Source: Clostridia bacterium (lineage in GTDB: Bacteria > Bacillota > Clostridia > Oscillospirales > Acutalibacteraceae). Taken from it: a DNA stretch of 64,000 nucleotides. Both the position numbers and the translations under genes were made by a program. The DNA lies in the NCBI GenBank assembly GCA_017550105.1, contig JAFYLQ010000063.1:96367-160366 (forward strand), written 5' to 3'. The notes beneath the pieces were generated by a model. That model had not been told where the DNA came from and searched no databases. It saw nothing but the letters and a program-made list of their open reading frames with translations. Positions 18,721-28,123 of the stretch are shown piece after piece. The first letter of the stretch is position 1. Every line of letters starts with the position of its first letter.

Positions 18721-19896
18721 TTATGCAACTTCAAGGCTACCGAACATAGAACGTAAAACGTTCATAAAGATAGCAAAGATTTTTTCGAAGTAGTAGGAAA
18801 GAGTGTAATCAAACTCACTTCTATCATTACCAAGACCTGAATTTTCATCAAGTGCAAGTTCGTTTGCAGTAAGGTTGTAGGTTGAGTACTCCCAAGGATT
18901 TTCCTCGTTGATTTCGATAACACGAGCACCCTGAATCATACCCTCATAATATGAAGTAAATGTACAACCGGGAGTCATAATAAGGTCGATACCGTCACAA
19001 TCAACAACAAAGTTGTTAACGTGGTCGTGACCAACTACGAGACCGAGAACGTCTCCGCCTTCAACCATAGCATCCCACTGACCGTCATTACCATAGCTGG
19101 GGCAGCTCTTTTCGAAAAGATAGCCATCAAACTTAGTAATATCGGGAAGGAATGTGTTGCTTGTACCATCCTGGAAGTTGATTGTAAGGTCGCCCATATT
19201 GATATCAGAAGGCGCAAAAATCATCTGTGTGGGTTCTTGAGGAATAATGTGCTGGAATGCAATTGAGGGAACAAGCTCGCCACCGTTTTCTGCGGTCATA
19301 GCATCACGTGTTTCGTTGTACCAATTAATCTGATCTTCACGAACCCAGTCATAGCCGAGCCATTCGCCACTTGAGCTACGTACATAGTCGCCACAGTCGA
19401 ACATCCAGAAGTTGAATGCAATTTTGGAACCGTCGCTTGAAAGAACGGGAAGGTTGTGAGTACCTGCACCGTGAAGTGAGGGGTCAGCATCATAAACAAG
19501 AGAATTATCGTAGGAAGCATATCTTTCGATAATTTCATCTCTTGTAAGACCGCCTGAGCTCTCCTGGTCGTGGTTACCTAAAACTGCTGTGTAGGGAACA
19601 CCTGTTCTTTCGAGAGCACCGAAAACCTCGTCGTAAGCTTCGATTTCTTCTGTGTTGATGTTGTCACCTGTAAGAACGATTAAGTCAGGCTTAGCAAAAT
19701 CAACGGATTCATAAATAAATGTAATCATATCGTCGGGCACGGGATAGCCGGTCTGGATATCTGCAAGAACCAAAACCTTGAAGTTGCCGTTCTCGTCAAA
19801 CTGAAGAACTGCCTCATCCTTGAAACCTGCAAACGAAACACTTGCAACGGAGAATACCATTACAGTTGCAAGTAAGATTGCTAAAATCTTTTTCAT
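18721..19896 (-). CDS. Secreted calcineurin-like metallophosphoesterase
   Basis: 391 residues. A clear signal peptide (residues 1 to about 23, ending SFA) is followed by the phosphoesterase motifs LADIQTG, TGDNIN, LGNHDQE and VVGHDHVN. It resembles Dcr2-like or purple-phosphatase-like extracellular enzymes. The last 25 residues (about YFEKIFAIFMNVLRSMFG) form an amphipathic to hydrophobic helix that may tether it to the membrane. Strong promoter and biased codons suggest high expression. Substrate unknown. Confidence 0.83.
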   Translation of the reverse strand: MKKILAILLATVMVFSVASVSFAGFKDEAVLQFDENGNFKVLVLADIQTGYPVPDDMITFIYESVDFAKPDLIVLTGDNINTEEIEAYDEVFGALERTGVPYTAVLGNHDQESSGGLTRDEIIERYASYDNSLVYDADPSLHGAGTHNLPVLSSDGSKIAFNFWMFDCGDYVRSSSGEWLGYDWVREDQINWYNETRDAMTAENGGELVPSIAFQHIIPQEPTQMIFAPSDINMGDLTINFQDGTSNTFLPDITKFDGYLFEKSCPSYGNDGQWDAMVEGGDVLGLVVGHDHVNNFVVDCDGIDLIMTPGCTFTSYYEGMIQGARVIEINEENPWEYSTYNLTANELALDENSGLGNDRSEFDYTLSYYFEKIFAIFMNVLRSMFGSLEVA

Positions 19897-19932
19897 AACT
19901 ATTTCTCCTTAGAAATATTTTTGTTAACCAAT

Positions 19933-19961
19933 ATTATACAACTCTGATTTTATTTTGTCAA
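19933..19961 (-). promoter_or_regulatory. Consensus promoter of the secreted phosphoesterase
   Basis: Minus strand: perfect -35 TTGACA (19956-19961), 17-bp spacer, perfect -10 TATAAT (19933-19938). The -35 lies inside the last codons of murD. Confidence 0.85.
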
Positions 19962-21260
19962 ATCAAAAACGAGCTTTTTGAAATGTTTTCCCTTTTCTTC
20001 AAAGTTCTTGTAGTAATTATAGCTTGCCGCCGCAGGTGAAAACAGGCACGACTTACCCTTTTCGGTAAATTTGTCAGCCATTTCAACTGCGTGAGCCATA
20101 TCACGAGCACTAATCATATTTTTGCTACAACCACGTTTTTTCAGCTCCTCAATAATTGTGTGACCCGTTTCAGGAAGACCGATAAGGTTATTCACACCGT
20201 TATTTTCAAGAAAATCAATGAAATCGGCATAGTCTATGCCCCTGTCAAGACCACCGAAAATATGCGTATCCACGTTACCTAAAGCCTTAACCGCACCCAT
20301 AACCGCCGTGGGAATGGTGGCAATGCTGTCATTATAATAAGAAACACCGTTTATAACACCCATATATTCCATTCGATGCTCAATTCCGCCGAAATTCTCA
20401 ACTGCGTGTTTTACCGCATCATCTGAAACACCGAAAATCCTCGCAACAGCAAGGGCGTAAGCAATATCCTGACGGTTGTGCTCACCCTTAAGATGCTCCG
20501 TTGAATGCCACAATTCGTTTACAAAAGAATCCTCGGCAGCCCCCGTAAAGGTCACGGGTACACCCTGCCCCTTAATAACCTTACTCCAATCAACAATTCC
20601 CTCAAGATTTTGCTCGGGATTATGGATAAGAAAATCGTTTTCCTTCTGATGAAGTGCAATATTAAGCTTTGACCCAACGTAGCCCTCGAAGCCTGTTTTG
20701 TAGTGGTCAAGGTGCTCCTCATAAATATTTACAATAACCGCAACGTGGGGTGAAGCGGTGGTAAATTCAAGCTGATGTGAGGACATTTCAATAACCGCTA
20801 CAAGGTCGTCACCCTCGTCCGCTTTTTCAAAAACAGGCACACCTATGTTACCTATAAGGCAGGTGTTGACCCCACCCGCTTTTAACATTTCATAAATAAG
20901 GGTTGAGGTGGTCGTTTTACCCTTTGAGCCTGTAATACCAACAACCGTGGGCTTTGCAAACCTTAAGAACATATCGGTCTGACAGGTAATTTCGGTAGTT
21001 TCGGGGTACATATCGTCCTCTAAAAATGCAATACCCGGACTTTTGAAAACAATATCAAAATCCCCAAGGCATTTAAGATAATCTTCCCCATAAATTAAAT
21101 TTACGTTTGCATCTTCAATTTCTACCTTTTTGCTGTCACCTATTGTAAGCGCCTTTTCAGGAAGGTGCTTTCTTAAGTAATTATAGGTGGATTTACCCTC
21201 ACGCCCGAAGCCGAGAATGAGAATTTTTTTATCCTTTACGTAATCAATTATTCCGCACAC
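19950..21260 (-). CDS. murD: UDP-N-acetylmuramoyl-L-alanine--D-glutamate ligase
   Basis: About 436 residues. It adds D-glutamate to the peptidoglycan precursor in the cytoplasm. The ATP loop GITGSKGKTTT, the central Mur-ligase motif around EMSSHQLEF and HNRQDIAYALAVAR are present. I prefer the GTG at 21260, which has GGAG nine bases upstream; the ATG at 21275 lies before this site and has no ribosome site. It stands alone here, away from a dcw cluster, which is found in some Clostridia. Confidence 0.88.
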   Translation of the reverse strand: MCGIIDYVKDKKILILGFGREGKSTYNYLRKHLPEKALTIGDSKKVEIEDANVNLIYGEDYLKCLGDFDIVFKSPGIAFLEDDMYPETTEITCQTDMFLRFAKPTVVGITGSKGKTTTSTLIYEMLKAGGVNTCLIGNIGVPVFEKADEGDDLVAVIEMSSHQLEFTTASPHVAVIVNIYEEHLDHYKTGFEGYVGSKLNIALHQKENDFLIHNPEQNLEGIVDWSKVIKGQGVPVTFTGAAEDSFVNELWHSTEHLKGEHNRQDIAYALAVARIFGVSDDAVKHAVENFGGIEHRMEYMGVINGVSYYNDSIATIPTAVMGAVKALGNVDTHIFGGLDRGIDYADFIDFLENNGVNNLIGLPETGHTIIEELKKRGCSKNMISARDMAHAVEMADKFTEKGKSCLFSPAAASYNYYKNFEEKGKHFKKLVFDLTK

Positions 21261-21299
21261 ACTAATCATCTCCATAGCGGGTATTAGTTTTCCTTAAAT

Positions 21300-21328
21300 A
21301 ATATAACATAAACCGATAACTATAACAA
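21300..21328 (-). promoter_or_regulatory. Promoter of murD
   Basis: Minus strand: -35 TTGTTA (21323-21328), 17-bp spacer, -10 TATATT (21300-21305). It is divergent from the smsC promoter 18 bp away. Confidence 0.6.
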
Positions 21329-21345
21329 GGATTTTTCAAAAACAC

Positions 21346-21374
21346 TTGAATAAATACTATTATTTGTATATAAT
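21346..21374 (+). promoter_or_regulatory. Promoter of the smsCB operon
   Basis: -35 TTGAAT (21346-21351), 17-bp spacer, -10 TATAAT (21369-21374); transcription should start near 21381. Confidence 0.75.
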
Positions 21375-21385
21375 TCTATATTGAA

Positions 21386-21402
21386 TAACTATACAATAGT
21401 TA
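21386..21402 (+). promoter_or_regulatory. Palindromic operator just after the smsC start of transcription
   Basis: A perfect inverted repeat, TAACTAT-ACA-ATAGTTA, starts about 5 bases after the predicted transcription start. Position and symmetry suit a repressor site, for example of an Rrf2/IscR-type iron-sulfur regulator. The regulator itself is inference; none is encoded nearby. Confidence 0.55.
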
Positions 21403-21425
21403 AATATATCATTTCGGAGAATTTT

Positions 21426-22142
21426 ATGCTCGAACTAAAAAACATTTCTTTTAACGTTGCCGACGAAAAAGGCGAAAAAGATATTATTACCGACGTTTCA
21501 CTTACAGTTGAAGACGGTAAATTTCTTGTAATAACAGGACCCAACGGCGGTGGTAAATCCACCCTTGCAAAGCTCATTATGGGTATCGAAAAGCCCACGG
21601 GCGGTCAGATTATATGGAACGGCACGGACATTACCGATATGTCCATTACCGAACGTGCAAAATTAGGCATAGGCTACGCCTTCCAGCACCCTCCCCGTTT
21701 CAAGGGTCTTTCAGTACGCGACCTCTTAAGTCTTGCCCATGGCAGTGACCTTCCCGAGGACCAATGCTGTGCATATTTAACTCAGGTGGGTCTTTGCTCA
21801 AAGGACTACCTTAACCGTCAGGTTGACTCATCTCTTTCAGGCGGTGAAATCAAACGAATAGAAATTGCTACACTTATGGCAAGAAATCTTGACCTTGCAA
21901 TTTATGACGAGCCCGAGGCAGGTATTGACCTTTGGAGCTTCAATATGTTAGTGGAAAGCTTCAAAGCAATTACCAAAACCCGCAAGGAAAGTATGGTAAT
22001 AATTTCCCATCAGGAAAGAATTATGAAAATTGCCGACGAAATTGCAATTATCGCCAACGGCGTAGTTAAGAAAAAAGGCCCTGCCGAGGAGGTTTTCCCC
22101 GAGCTTATGGCAGAATTTGACAACTCTTGCTCATTCAGATAA
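21426..22142 (+). CDS. smsC: Fe-S cluster assembly ATPase (SufC/SmsC)
   Basis: 238 residues, ABC ATPase. Walker A GPNGGGKST, signature LSGGEIKRIE and Walker B LDLAIYDEPEAG are intact. I start at the ATG with CGGAGA upstream. Its neighbour is a single short SufB/SufD-like protein and there is no sufS, sufU or sufD, which matches the minimal two-gene SMS system found in anaerobic archaea and Clostridia. It powers scaffold movements during Fe-S cluster assembly. Confidence 0.85.
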   Translation: MLELKNISFNVADEKGEKDIITDVSLTVEDGKFLVITGPNGGGKSTLAKLIMGIEKPTGGQIIWNGTDITDMSITERAKLGIGYAFQHPPRFKGLSVRDLLSLAHGSDLPEDQCCAYLTQVGLCSKDYLNRQVDSSLSGGEIKRIEIATLMARNLDLAIYDEPEAGIDLWSFNMLVESFKAITKTRKESMVIISHQERIMKIADEIAIIANGVVKKKGPAEEVFPELMAEFDNSCSFR

Positions 22143-22154
22143 AGGAATATATTT

Positions 22155-23072
22155 ATGAATAAAACAGAACTTCATATGCTTGAGGCAGTTGCCGACCTTC
22201 ACGGCGTGCCTCAGGGTGCATATAACATAAGAAAAGACGGTGAAGGTGCAGGCAGACAGTCTACTGCAAACATTATTATTGAACCTAAAACGGACAAGCC
22301 CGGTATTGATATTACCGTAAAGCCCGGCACAAAAAACGAAAGCATTCACATTCCCGTTATTATCACAAAATCGGGTGTTGAGGATTTAGTTTACAACGAC
22401 TTTTTCATTGGTGACTATGCGGACGTGCTTATTGTTGCAGGCTGTGGTATTCACAACTCAGGTGATGCAAAAAGTGAGCACGACGGTATACACCGCTTCC
22501 ATATAGGTAAAAATGCACGTATCAAATACGTTGAAAAGCATTACGGCGAGGGTGAAGGCACCGGCGAAAGAGTGCTTAATCCCGTAACCGAAATATTCAT
22601 GGACGAAAATTCCTTCTGCGAAATGGAAAGCGTGCAGATTCGCGGCGTTGACTCCACCAAGAGGGATACTGTTGCAAAGCTCGAAAAGGGTGCAAGGCTT
22701 GTAATCCTTGAAAAGCTTATGACACACGGCAATCAGGTTGCCCACTCAGATATGGTAATTGAGCTTAACGGCGACGGTGCATCATCACAGATTATTTCCC
22801 GCTCCGTTGCTAAAGATAATTCCGAGCAGGTGTTCTATCCCCGTGCAGTGGGTAATGCTCCCTGTAAGGCTCACGTACAGTGCGACTCAATTATTATGGA
22901 TAATGCAAAAATCCGTTCAATTCCCGAAATTGCCGCAAATCATTGGGATGCAAACATCATCCACGAGGCTGCAATCGGCAGAATCAACAACGACCAGTTG
23001 TTAAAACTTCAGACAATGGGCAAAACAGAACAGGAAGCAGAAGAAATTATTATTAATTGTTTCCTTAAATAA
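22155..23072 (+). CDS. smsB: Fe-S cluster assembly scaffold (SufB/SufD-like, SmsB)
   Basis: 305 residues, well short of SufB (about 470), with the beta-helix core and the conserved C-terminal region (about HVQCDSIIMDN to SIPEIAA and H-E-A-A-IGRI). The last region supplies the family's scaffold residues and the SufC-binding helices. It starts 12 bases after smsC. With SmsC it should form a B2C2 complex. Cysteines include one in VAGCGIHN and one in HVQCDS. Confidence 0.83.
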   Translation: MNKTELHMLEAVADLHGVPQGAYNIRKDGEGAGRQSTANIIIEPKTDKPGIDITVKPGTKNESIHIPVIITKSGVEDLVYNDFFIGDYADVLIVAGCGIHNSGDAKSEHDGIHRFHIGKNARIKYVEKHYGEGEGTGERVLNPVTEIFMDENSFCEMESVQIRGVDSTKRDTVAKLEKGARLVILEKLMTHGNQVAHSDMVIELNGDGASSQIISRSVAKDNSEQVFYPRAVGNAPCKAHVQCDSIIMDNAKIRSIPEIAANHWDANIIHEAAIGRINNDQLLKLQTMGKTEQEAEEIIINCFLK

Positions 23073-23086
23073 TAGGAGTGATTTTT

Positions 23087-24553
23087 TTGAATAAAAGAGT
23101 TCTTGCATTCGATTTCGGTGCATCAAGTGGCAGAGCAATCGTCGGTGTTTTCGACGGTGAAAAAATTGAGCTTCGTGAGGTTCACCGTTTCTCAAATGAC
23201 CCTGTTAAAATCAACGGCACCTTTTATTGGGACGTTCAGCGTTTGTTTTTTGAAATAAAGCAGGGCATCCTCAAAGCCAAGGAGGACGGTGGCTTCGACT
23301 CAATCGGTATTGACACCTGGGGTGTTGACTTCGGTCTTTTAAGAAAGGACGGCACCTTGGTTGAAAACCCCGTGCACTACCGTGATGCACGTAACGACGG
23401 TATGGTTGAGTTTGCTAAAAAATATATGTCCCAAGAGGAAATGTACGATATTACGGGCATTCAGTTTATGGATTTCAACACCATATTCCAGCTTCTCTCA
23501 TTAAAAGAGAACCGTCCCTATATCTTAGAGGAAGCAGACAAGCTTCTCTTTATGCCCGACCTTCTTTCATATATGCTTTCGGGTGTAAAATCAACAGAAT
23601 ATTCAATCGCAACCACCTCACAGATGGTTGACCTCAAAACTCAGAACTGGTCAGAAAAAATCCTTGATACCTTTGGCATCAAAAAGGACCTTCTTACCGA
23701 CATTGTTCCAACAGGTGCGGTTATTGGTCAGTTAAGCGACGATATCTGCGAGGAATTGGGCGTTCCCAAGGCGGACGTTATCAGCGTTGCCTCACACGAT
23801 ACACAGAGTGCTATCACCGCCGCTCCCTGCGAGTACGAGGATTTCGCATTCATCAGTTGTGGCACCTGGTCTCTTTTCGGCACTGAGGTTAAGGAGCCCA
23901 TTATTAACGACGCTTCCAAAAAACTCAACGTTACAAACGAGGGCGGCTACGATTACACCATCGCTTTCCTCAAAAACATCTGCGGTCTCTGGCTTATTCA
24001 GGAGAGCCGTCGTCAGTGGATTCGCGAGGGCAAGGAATATTCTTATGCCGAGCTCGAAAAAATGGCGCTTGAATGTGAGCCCTTCAAATGCTTTATTGAC
24101 CCTGATGCTCCCGAGTTTGCACCTATGGGTAATATTCCTAAAAGGGTTCAGGAATACTGTGAAAGAACAAATCAGTACGTTCCTCAGACTGTGGGCGAAA
24201 TTATGCGATGCATCTACGAAAGCCTTGCAATGAAATACCGCTACACCTTCGACGGCATTATGGATTGTACCGAAAAGGAATATGACCGCATTCACGTTAT
24301 GGGCGGTGGCACAAAGGATAAGCTTCTTCTTGATATGACCGCAAAAAGCTGCAACGTTAACGTTTACGGCGGTCCCATTGAAGCAACCGCTTTAGGTAAT
24401 ATTGCCGTTCAGCTTATGTCAAGCGGTGCAATAAGCGACATCAAAGAGGCTCGTAAAATTATTGCTCAGGGCGAAAACCTTAAGCTTTACACCCCCGACA
24501 ACCGTGACGGTTGGGAAGAAGCCTTCAACGTATTTAAAAGCATTATTGAATAA
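23087..24553 (+). CDS. rhaB: Rhamnulokinase-like FGGY sugar kinase
   Basis: 488 residues. The two-domain FGGY kinase starts VLAFDFGASSGRAIVG, has IDTWGVDFGLL for substrate binding and GGGTKDKLLLDM near the ATP site. It would phosphorylate L-rhamnulose. The start is the TTG at 23087, with AGGAG 8 bases upstream. It lies 14 bases after smsB, so it is probably on the Fe-S transcript although the functions are unrelated. rhaA and rhaD are not in the window; a GH78 rhamnosidase is at 39.7-42.1 kb. Confidence 0.85.
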   Translation: MNKRVLAFDFGASSGRAIVGVFDGEKIELREVHRFSNDPVKINGTFYWDVQRLFFEIKQGILKAKEDGGFDSIGIDTWGVDFGLLRKDGTLVENPVHYRDARNDGMVEFAKKYMSQEEMYDITGIQFMDFNTIFQLLSLKENRPYILEEADKLLFMPDLLSYMLSGVKSTEYSIATTSQMVDLKTQNWSEKILDTFGIKKDLLTDIVPTGAVIGQLSDDICEELGVPKADVISVASHDTQSAITAAPCEYEDFAFISCGTWSLFGTEVKEPIINDASKKLNVTNEGGYDYTIAFLKNICGLWLIQESRRQWIREGKEYSYAELEKMALECEPFKCFIDPDAPEFAPMGNIPKRVQEYCERTNQYVPQTVGEIMRCIYESLAMKYRYTFDGIMDCTEKEYDRIHVMGGGTKDKLLLDMTAKSCNVNVYGGPIEATALGNIAVQLMSSGAISDIKEARKIIAQGENLKLYTPDNRDGWEEAFNVFKSIIE

Positions 24554-24555
24554 TT

Positions 24556-25770
24556 ATGACTACTTTACCAAAGCTTGAGGATGCCAACATCAACTATTGC
24601 TTTGAAACTGCGGAAAACATACTTCAGAATGCTCCCGATTTAAAAGCGGGCTCCGAGTCGGAGAAAAATGCCCGTCACATTTTATTGTACGAGCTTATGA
24701 AGTATTGCGACGACACAAACGAGCAAAGTTTTTTTGCATACCCCGGTGCAGGGTCCTTGATACACAAAATTCTTTGTGTCGGGCTTATAGTCTGCGTAAT
24801 TCTTTTCTCGGTATGTGTTGACAACGGCTACGTTTTACCCGTTGCAATCTCCCTGTTTCTGAACATACTGATGTTCTGCATTTTCTCGTATAAATTTATT
24901 TTTGACGGTACTTTTTTGGACCGCATAAAGCCCAAGAAAGCATCGGGTAATATTATAGGTAAAAGGTATTGTGAGGGAAATACTCAAGTACGTGTTGTGC
25001 TTACGGCACACCTTGACTCGCCAAAAACTATACGAAACCTGCTTTTCGGCAGTCGTTGGCCCCTTATTCTGAGCATCTGTTCAATAATCGGCAACACCGT
25101 TTTATTCTGCAGTCAGCTTGCATTCCTTTTCACGGGTGCTCCTGCTAATGCAGATGCCTTTGAATTTTTAAGAAACGTGTGCCTTATTTTCACACCCTTT
25201 TATTTCCTTTCCTTTTTCCTTATAAGCTCCAAAAGGACAGCATCGGGGGTCAGCTCAAGCATAATCCCCTCTGCCCTTCTTGTGAGCATTATGAAGCAAT
25301 TTTCCGAAGACAGCTTCCGTTTTAGAAAAACCGAGGTGTGTTGTCTGCTTACAGGTGCAGAATATTCATCAAGAGCGGGTTCCTACGCCTTTGCAAAAAA
25401 ATACAGACGACTTTTTTCAGACGTTCGCACTATTTTTATTCCCTTGGAGGAAATTACGACCTCAGAAAAGCTTGCAGTATTTTTCAGGGACGGCAGTGGT
25501 GCCGAGGGCTCGGCAGAGGTAGCCTCCGTTATTGCTCAGGCAGCCGAAAATCTTGATTTAAACCTGAGTAAGGAGAGTTCACTTTTAGGTACCGCTTCCT
25601 TTTCACCCTTTGCTAACCAACATTTCCGTGCTTGTTCTTTGGGTACTTCCAAAAAACATATATCAAAAAGTGTATCCCCCACCACCGACAGAATTACCGC
25701 CGTACCGCGTAAAACCGTGGGCGATGTGGGAGCACTGATTATAGAAACATTAAATTATTTTGACAGTTGA
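24556..25770 (+). CDS. M28-peptidase-like membrane protein, probably not a canonical enzyme
   Basis: 404 residues. A soluble N-terminal part, about four membrane spans inserted at roughly 70-115 and 170-230, and peptidase-like segments LTAHLDSPKT (His-x-Asp) and LTGAEYSSRAG. These recall the M28 zinc-peptidase core, but the full set of metal ligands cannot be confirmed. It starts 2 bases after the sugar-kinase stop codon. Function unknown. Confidence 0.55.
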   Translation: MTTLPKLEDANINYCFETAENILQNAPDLKAGSESEKNARHILLYELMKYCDDTNEQSFFAYPGAGSLIHKILCVGLIVCVILFSVCVDNGYVLPVAISLFLNILMFCIFSYKFIFDGTFLDRIKPKKASGNIIGKRYCEGNTQVRVVLTAHLDSPKTIRNLLFGSRWPLILSICSIIGNTVLFCSQLAFLFTGAPANADAFEFLRNVCLIFTPFYFLSFFLISSKRTASGVSSSIIPSALLVSIMKQFSEDSFRFRKTEVCCLLTGAEYSSRAGSYAFAKKYRRLFSDVRTIFIPLEEITTSEKLAVFFRDGSGAEGSAEVASVIAQAAENLDLNLSKESSLLGTASFSPFANQHFRACSLGTSKKHISKSVSPTTDRITAVPRKTVGDVGALIIETLNYFDS

Positions 25771-25778
25771 GGTGCACT

Positions 25779-26729
25779 ATGGCTAAAATCATTAACTCAA
25801 AAGTAAAAAATATCCCCTGGCAGGACAAACCCGCTGATTGCAAGGAGCCTGTATGGAGATACACCGAAAACCCCATTATAGACCGTACCTTTGTTAAGGA
25901 TGCAAACAGTATCTTTAACTCAGCAGTTGTTCCCTACGGCGACGGCTTTGCAGGTGTGTTCAGAATGGACGACGTTACCCGTGAGCAGTACCTTGTTACA
26001 GGCTTCAGTGACGACGGTATTCACTGGAACCTTAACGACGAAAAAATCTTCCACGGCTATGACCCCCGCCTTTGCGAAATCGACGGCAAATACTACCTTT
26101 CATGGGTTTGCCACACTCCCCGCGGAACCTCAATCGGCATTGCCGCAACAACTGACTTTGAAAGCTGGGAAAGATACGAGGACGCTGTATTACCCGTTTC
26201 AAGAAACGGTGTCCTTTTCCCCAGAAAGGTTAATGGTGAATATATGATTTTCACCCGTCCCTGCGACAAGGGTCACACTCCCTACGGTGATATTTTCCTC
26301 AGCCATAGCCCCGACCTTACATATTGGGGTAAGCATCGCTTTGTTATCGGGCCCGAAATGAACTGGGAAATGACAAAGGTTGGTGCAGGTCCCACACCCA
26401 TCGAAACTGACGAGGGTTGGCTTTGCTTCTACCACGGCGTTATTACAAGCTGTAACGGCTTCACATACAGTATGGGTGCTATGATTGTTGACCGTGACGA
26501 GCCTTGGAAGGTTCTTCACAGAGCGGACAGATACCTTCTTTCACCCCGTGAGGACTATGAATTTGTAGGCGACGTTCCCAACGTTGTGTTCCCCTGTGCC
26601 GCTCTTGCTGACGAGGATACAGGCAGAATCGCAATCTACTACGGCGGTGCAGACACGGTTGTAGGTCTTGCTTTCACAACTGTTGAAGAAACAGTTAATT
26701 ACATCAAGGAACACGACTTAATAAAGTAA
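25779..26729 (+). CDS. Glycoside phosphorylase/hydrolase, GH130 family
   Basis: 316 residues, five-bladed propeller. Family-like motifs include VGAGPTPIETDEGW, WLCFYHGV and AIYYGGADT. GH130 enzymes phosphorolyse beta-mannosides such as mannosyl-glucose or beta-1,4-mannooligosaccharides; the exact substrate is open. GAGGTG sits 5 bases before the ATG and overlaps the end of the upstream gene. There is no signal peptide, so it works on imported sugar. Confidence 0.85.
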   Translation: MAKIINSKVKNIPWQDKPADCKEPVWRYTENPIIDRTFVKDANSIFNSAVVPYGDGFAGVFRMDDVTREQYLVTGFSDDGIHWNLNDEKIFHGYDPRLCEIDGKYYLSWVCHTPRGTSIGIAATTDFESWERYEDAVLPVSRNGVLFPRKVNGEYMIFTRPCDKGHTPYGDIFLSHSPDLTYWGKHRFVIGPEMNWEMTKVGAGPTPIETDEGWLCFYHGVITSCNGFTYSMGAMIVDRDEPWKVLHRADRYLLSPREDYEFVGDVPNVVFPCAALADEDTGRIAIYYGGADTVVGLAFTTVEETVNYIKEHDLIK

Positions 26730-26730
26730 T

Positions 26731-28116
26731 ATGACAATTAAAAAGTTCATAGGTGATAAAGCCTTTTACAAAATGGCTATGACTGTTGCCGTACCCATAA
26801 TGATACAGAATTTTATTACGAATTTTGTCAGTATGCTTGATAATCTGATGGTTGGCAGATTGGGTACGGAGCAGATGTCGGGTGTGTCAATCGTAAACCA
26901 GCTTATATTTATTTTTGGTCTTGCGGTGTTCGGTGCACTAAGCGGCGCAGGTATTTTTACCGCTCAGTTTTACGGCAAAAAGGATCAGGAGGGCATACGC
27001 CACACCATAAGGTACAAGGCAATAATAACCCTCTTGCTTTTTGTGGTGGCTACGGTTATATTTCTTGTGTTTGATGACCAGCTCATTGGTATGTTCCTGC
27101 ACGAAAGCGACTCCAACGGCGACATTGAATTAACCCTTTCTTACGCTAAGGCATACCTTAGAATTATGATGTGGGGTGCAATACCCTTCTGTGTAACTCA
27201 GGTTTTTTCAAGCACCTTACGTGAAACGGGCGAAACCGTAGCACCGATGATTGCAGGCGTTGTGGCAGTTGCCACAAACTGCTGCTTTAATGCACTTCTC
27301 ATTTTCGGTCTTTTGGGCTTCCCTGCTTTAGGGGTTGAGGGTGCCGCCATTGCTACAACCATCTCACGATTTGTTGAATGCGGAATTGTTATTGCATACG
27401 TCTTAGTAAAGCGTAGCAAATTCCCGTATTTTAAGGGCTTATTCAAAAGCCTACACATTCCCCGAAAAACCTTCAAGGATATTACCTTCAAGGGTATGCC
27501 CCTTTTATTTAACGAGTTTTTCTGGTCACTTGGTATGTCACTTCTGAGCGTGGCATACAGTCTGCACGGCATAGACGTGGTTGCAGGATACAGTATTTCA
27601 TCAACTGTTATGAACCTTGCAAACATTGCGTTTATTTCCCTCGGAAGCAGTATCGGTATTATTATCGGTAAGCAGTTGGGTGCCAATGAATTTGAAAAAG
27701 CCTATGATACAGACCGCAAGTTAATTGCCTTTTCTGTTGCCATAAGCTTTTTTATAGGCTTCGGCGTGTTCTTTGCAGGTGACAAGATACCCCTGCTTTA
27801 TAACGTTACCCCCGAGGCAAAGGAGCTTGCCGCTTACTTTATAAGAGTATGTGCTTGCTTTATCCCTGTTCACGCCTTTGCAAACGCTTCCTATTTCACC
27901 ATACGAAGCGGTGGTAAAACCCTTATAACCTTCCTTATGGACAGTGTTTTTATAATGTGCGTAAGCGTTCCCGTTGCATTCGGTCTTTACTACGTTGCAG
28001 ATATACCCATCTGGTATTCCTTCCCCATTGTTCAAGCCATTGATATAATCAAAGTAATCATCGGTATGATTTTGGTTAAAAAGAAGGTTTGGCTGAATAA
28101 TATTGTTTCCTCATAA
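26731..28116 (+). CDS. MATE-family efflux transporter
   Basis: 461 residues with about 12 membrane spans in two related halves. It starts one base after the GH130 stop codon and ends the operon. MATE proteins export cationic drugs or metabolites using a sodium or proton gradient. Early residues MAVPIMIQNFITNFVSMLDN match the first helix of the family. Substrate unknown. Confidence 0.85.
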   Translation: MTIKKFIGDKAFYKMAMTVAVPIMIQNFITNFVSMLDNLMVGRLGTEQMSGVSIVNQLIFIFGLAVFGALSGAGIFTAQFYGKKDQEGIRHTIRYKAIITLLLFVVATVIFLVFDDQLIGMFLHESDSNGDIELTLSYAKAYLRIMMWGAIPFCVTQVFSSTLRETGETVAPMIAGVVAVATNCCFNALLIFGLLGFPALGVEGAAIATTISRFVECGIVIAYVLVKRSKFPYFKGLFKSLHIPRKTFKDITFKGMPLLFNEFFWSLGMSLLSVAYSLHGIDVVAGYSISSTVMNLANIAFISLGSSIGIIIGKQLGANEFEKAYDTDRKLIAFSVAISFFIGFGVFFAGDKIPLLYNVTPEAKELAAYFIRVCACFIPVHAFANASYFTIRSGGKTLITFLMDSVFIMCVSVPVAFGLYYVADIPIWYSFPIVQAIDIIKVIIGMILVKKKVWLNNIVSS

Positions 28117-28123
28117 AAATAAA

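Noticed and set aside
18423-18749. Rightward 108-residue ORF upstream of argG
   Set aside because: It covers the argG promoter, the ARG boxes and a terminator, has no ribosome site and an implausible Cys/Tyr/Ile-rich sequence.
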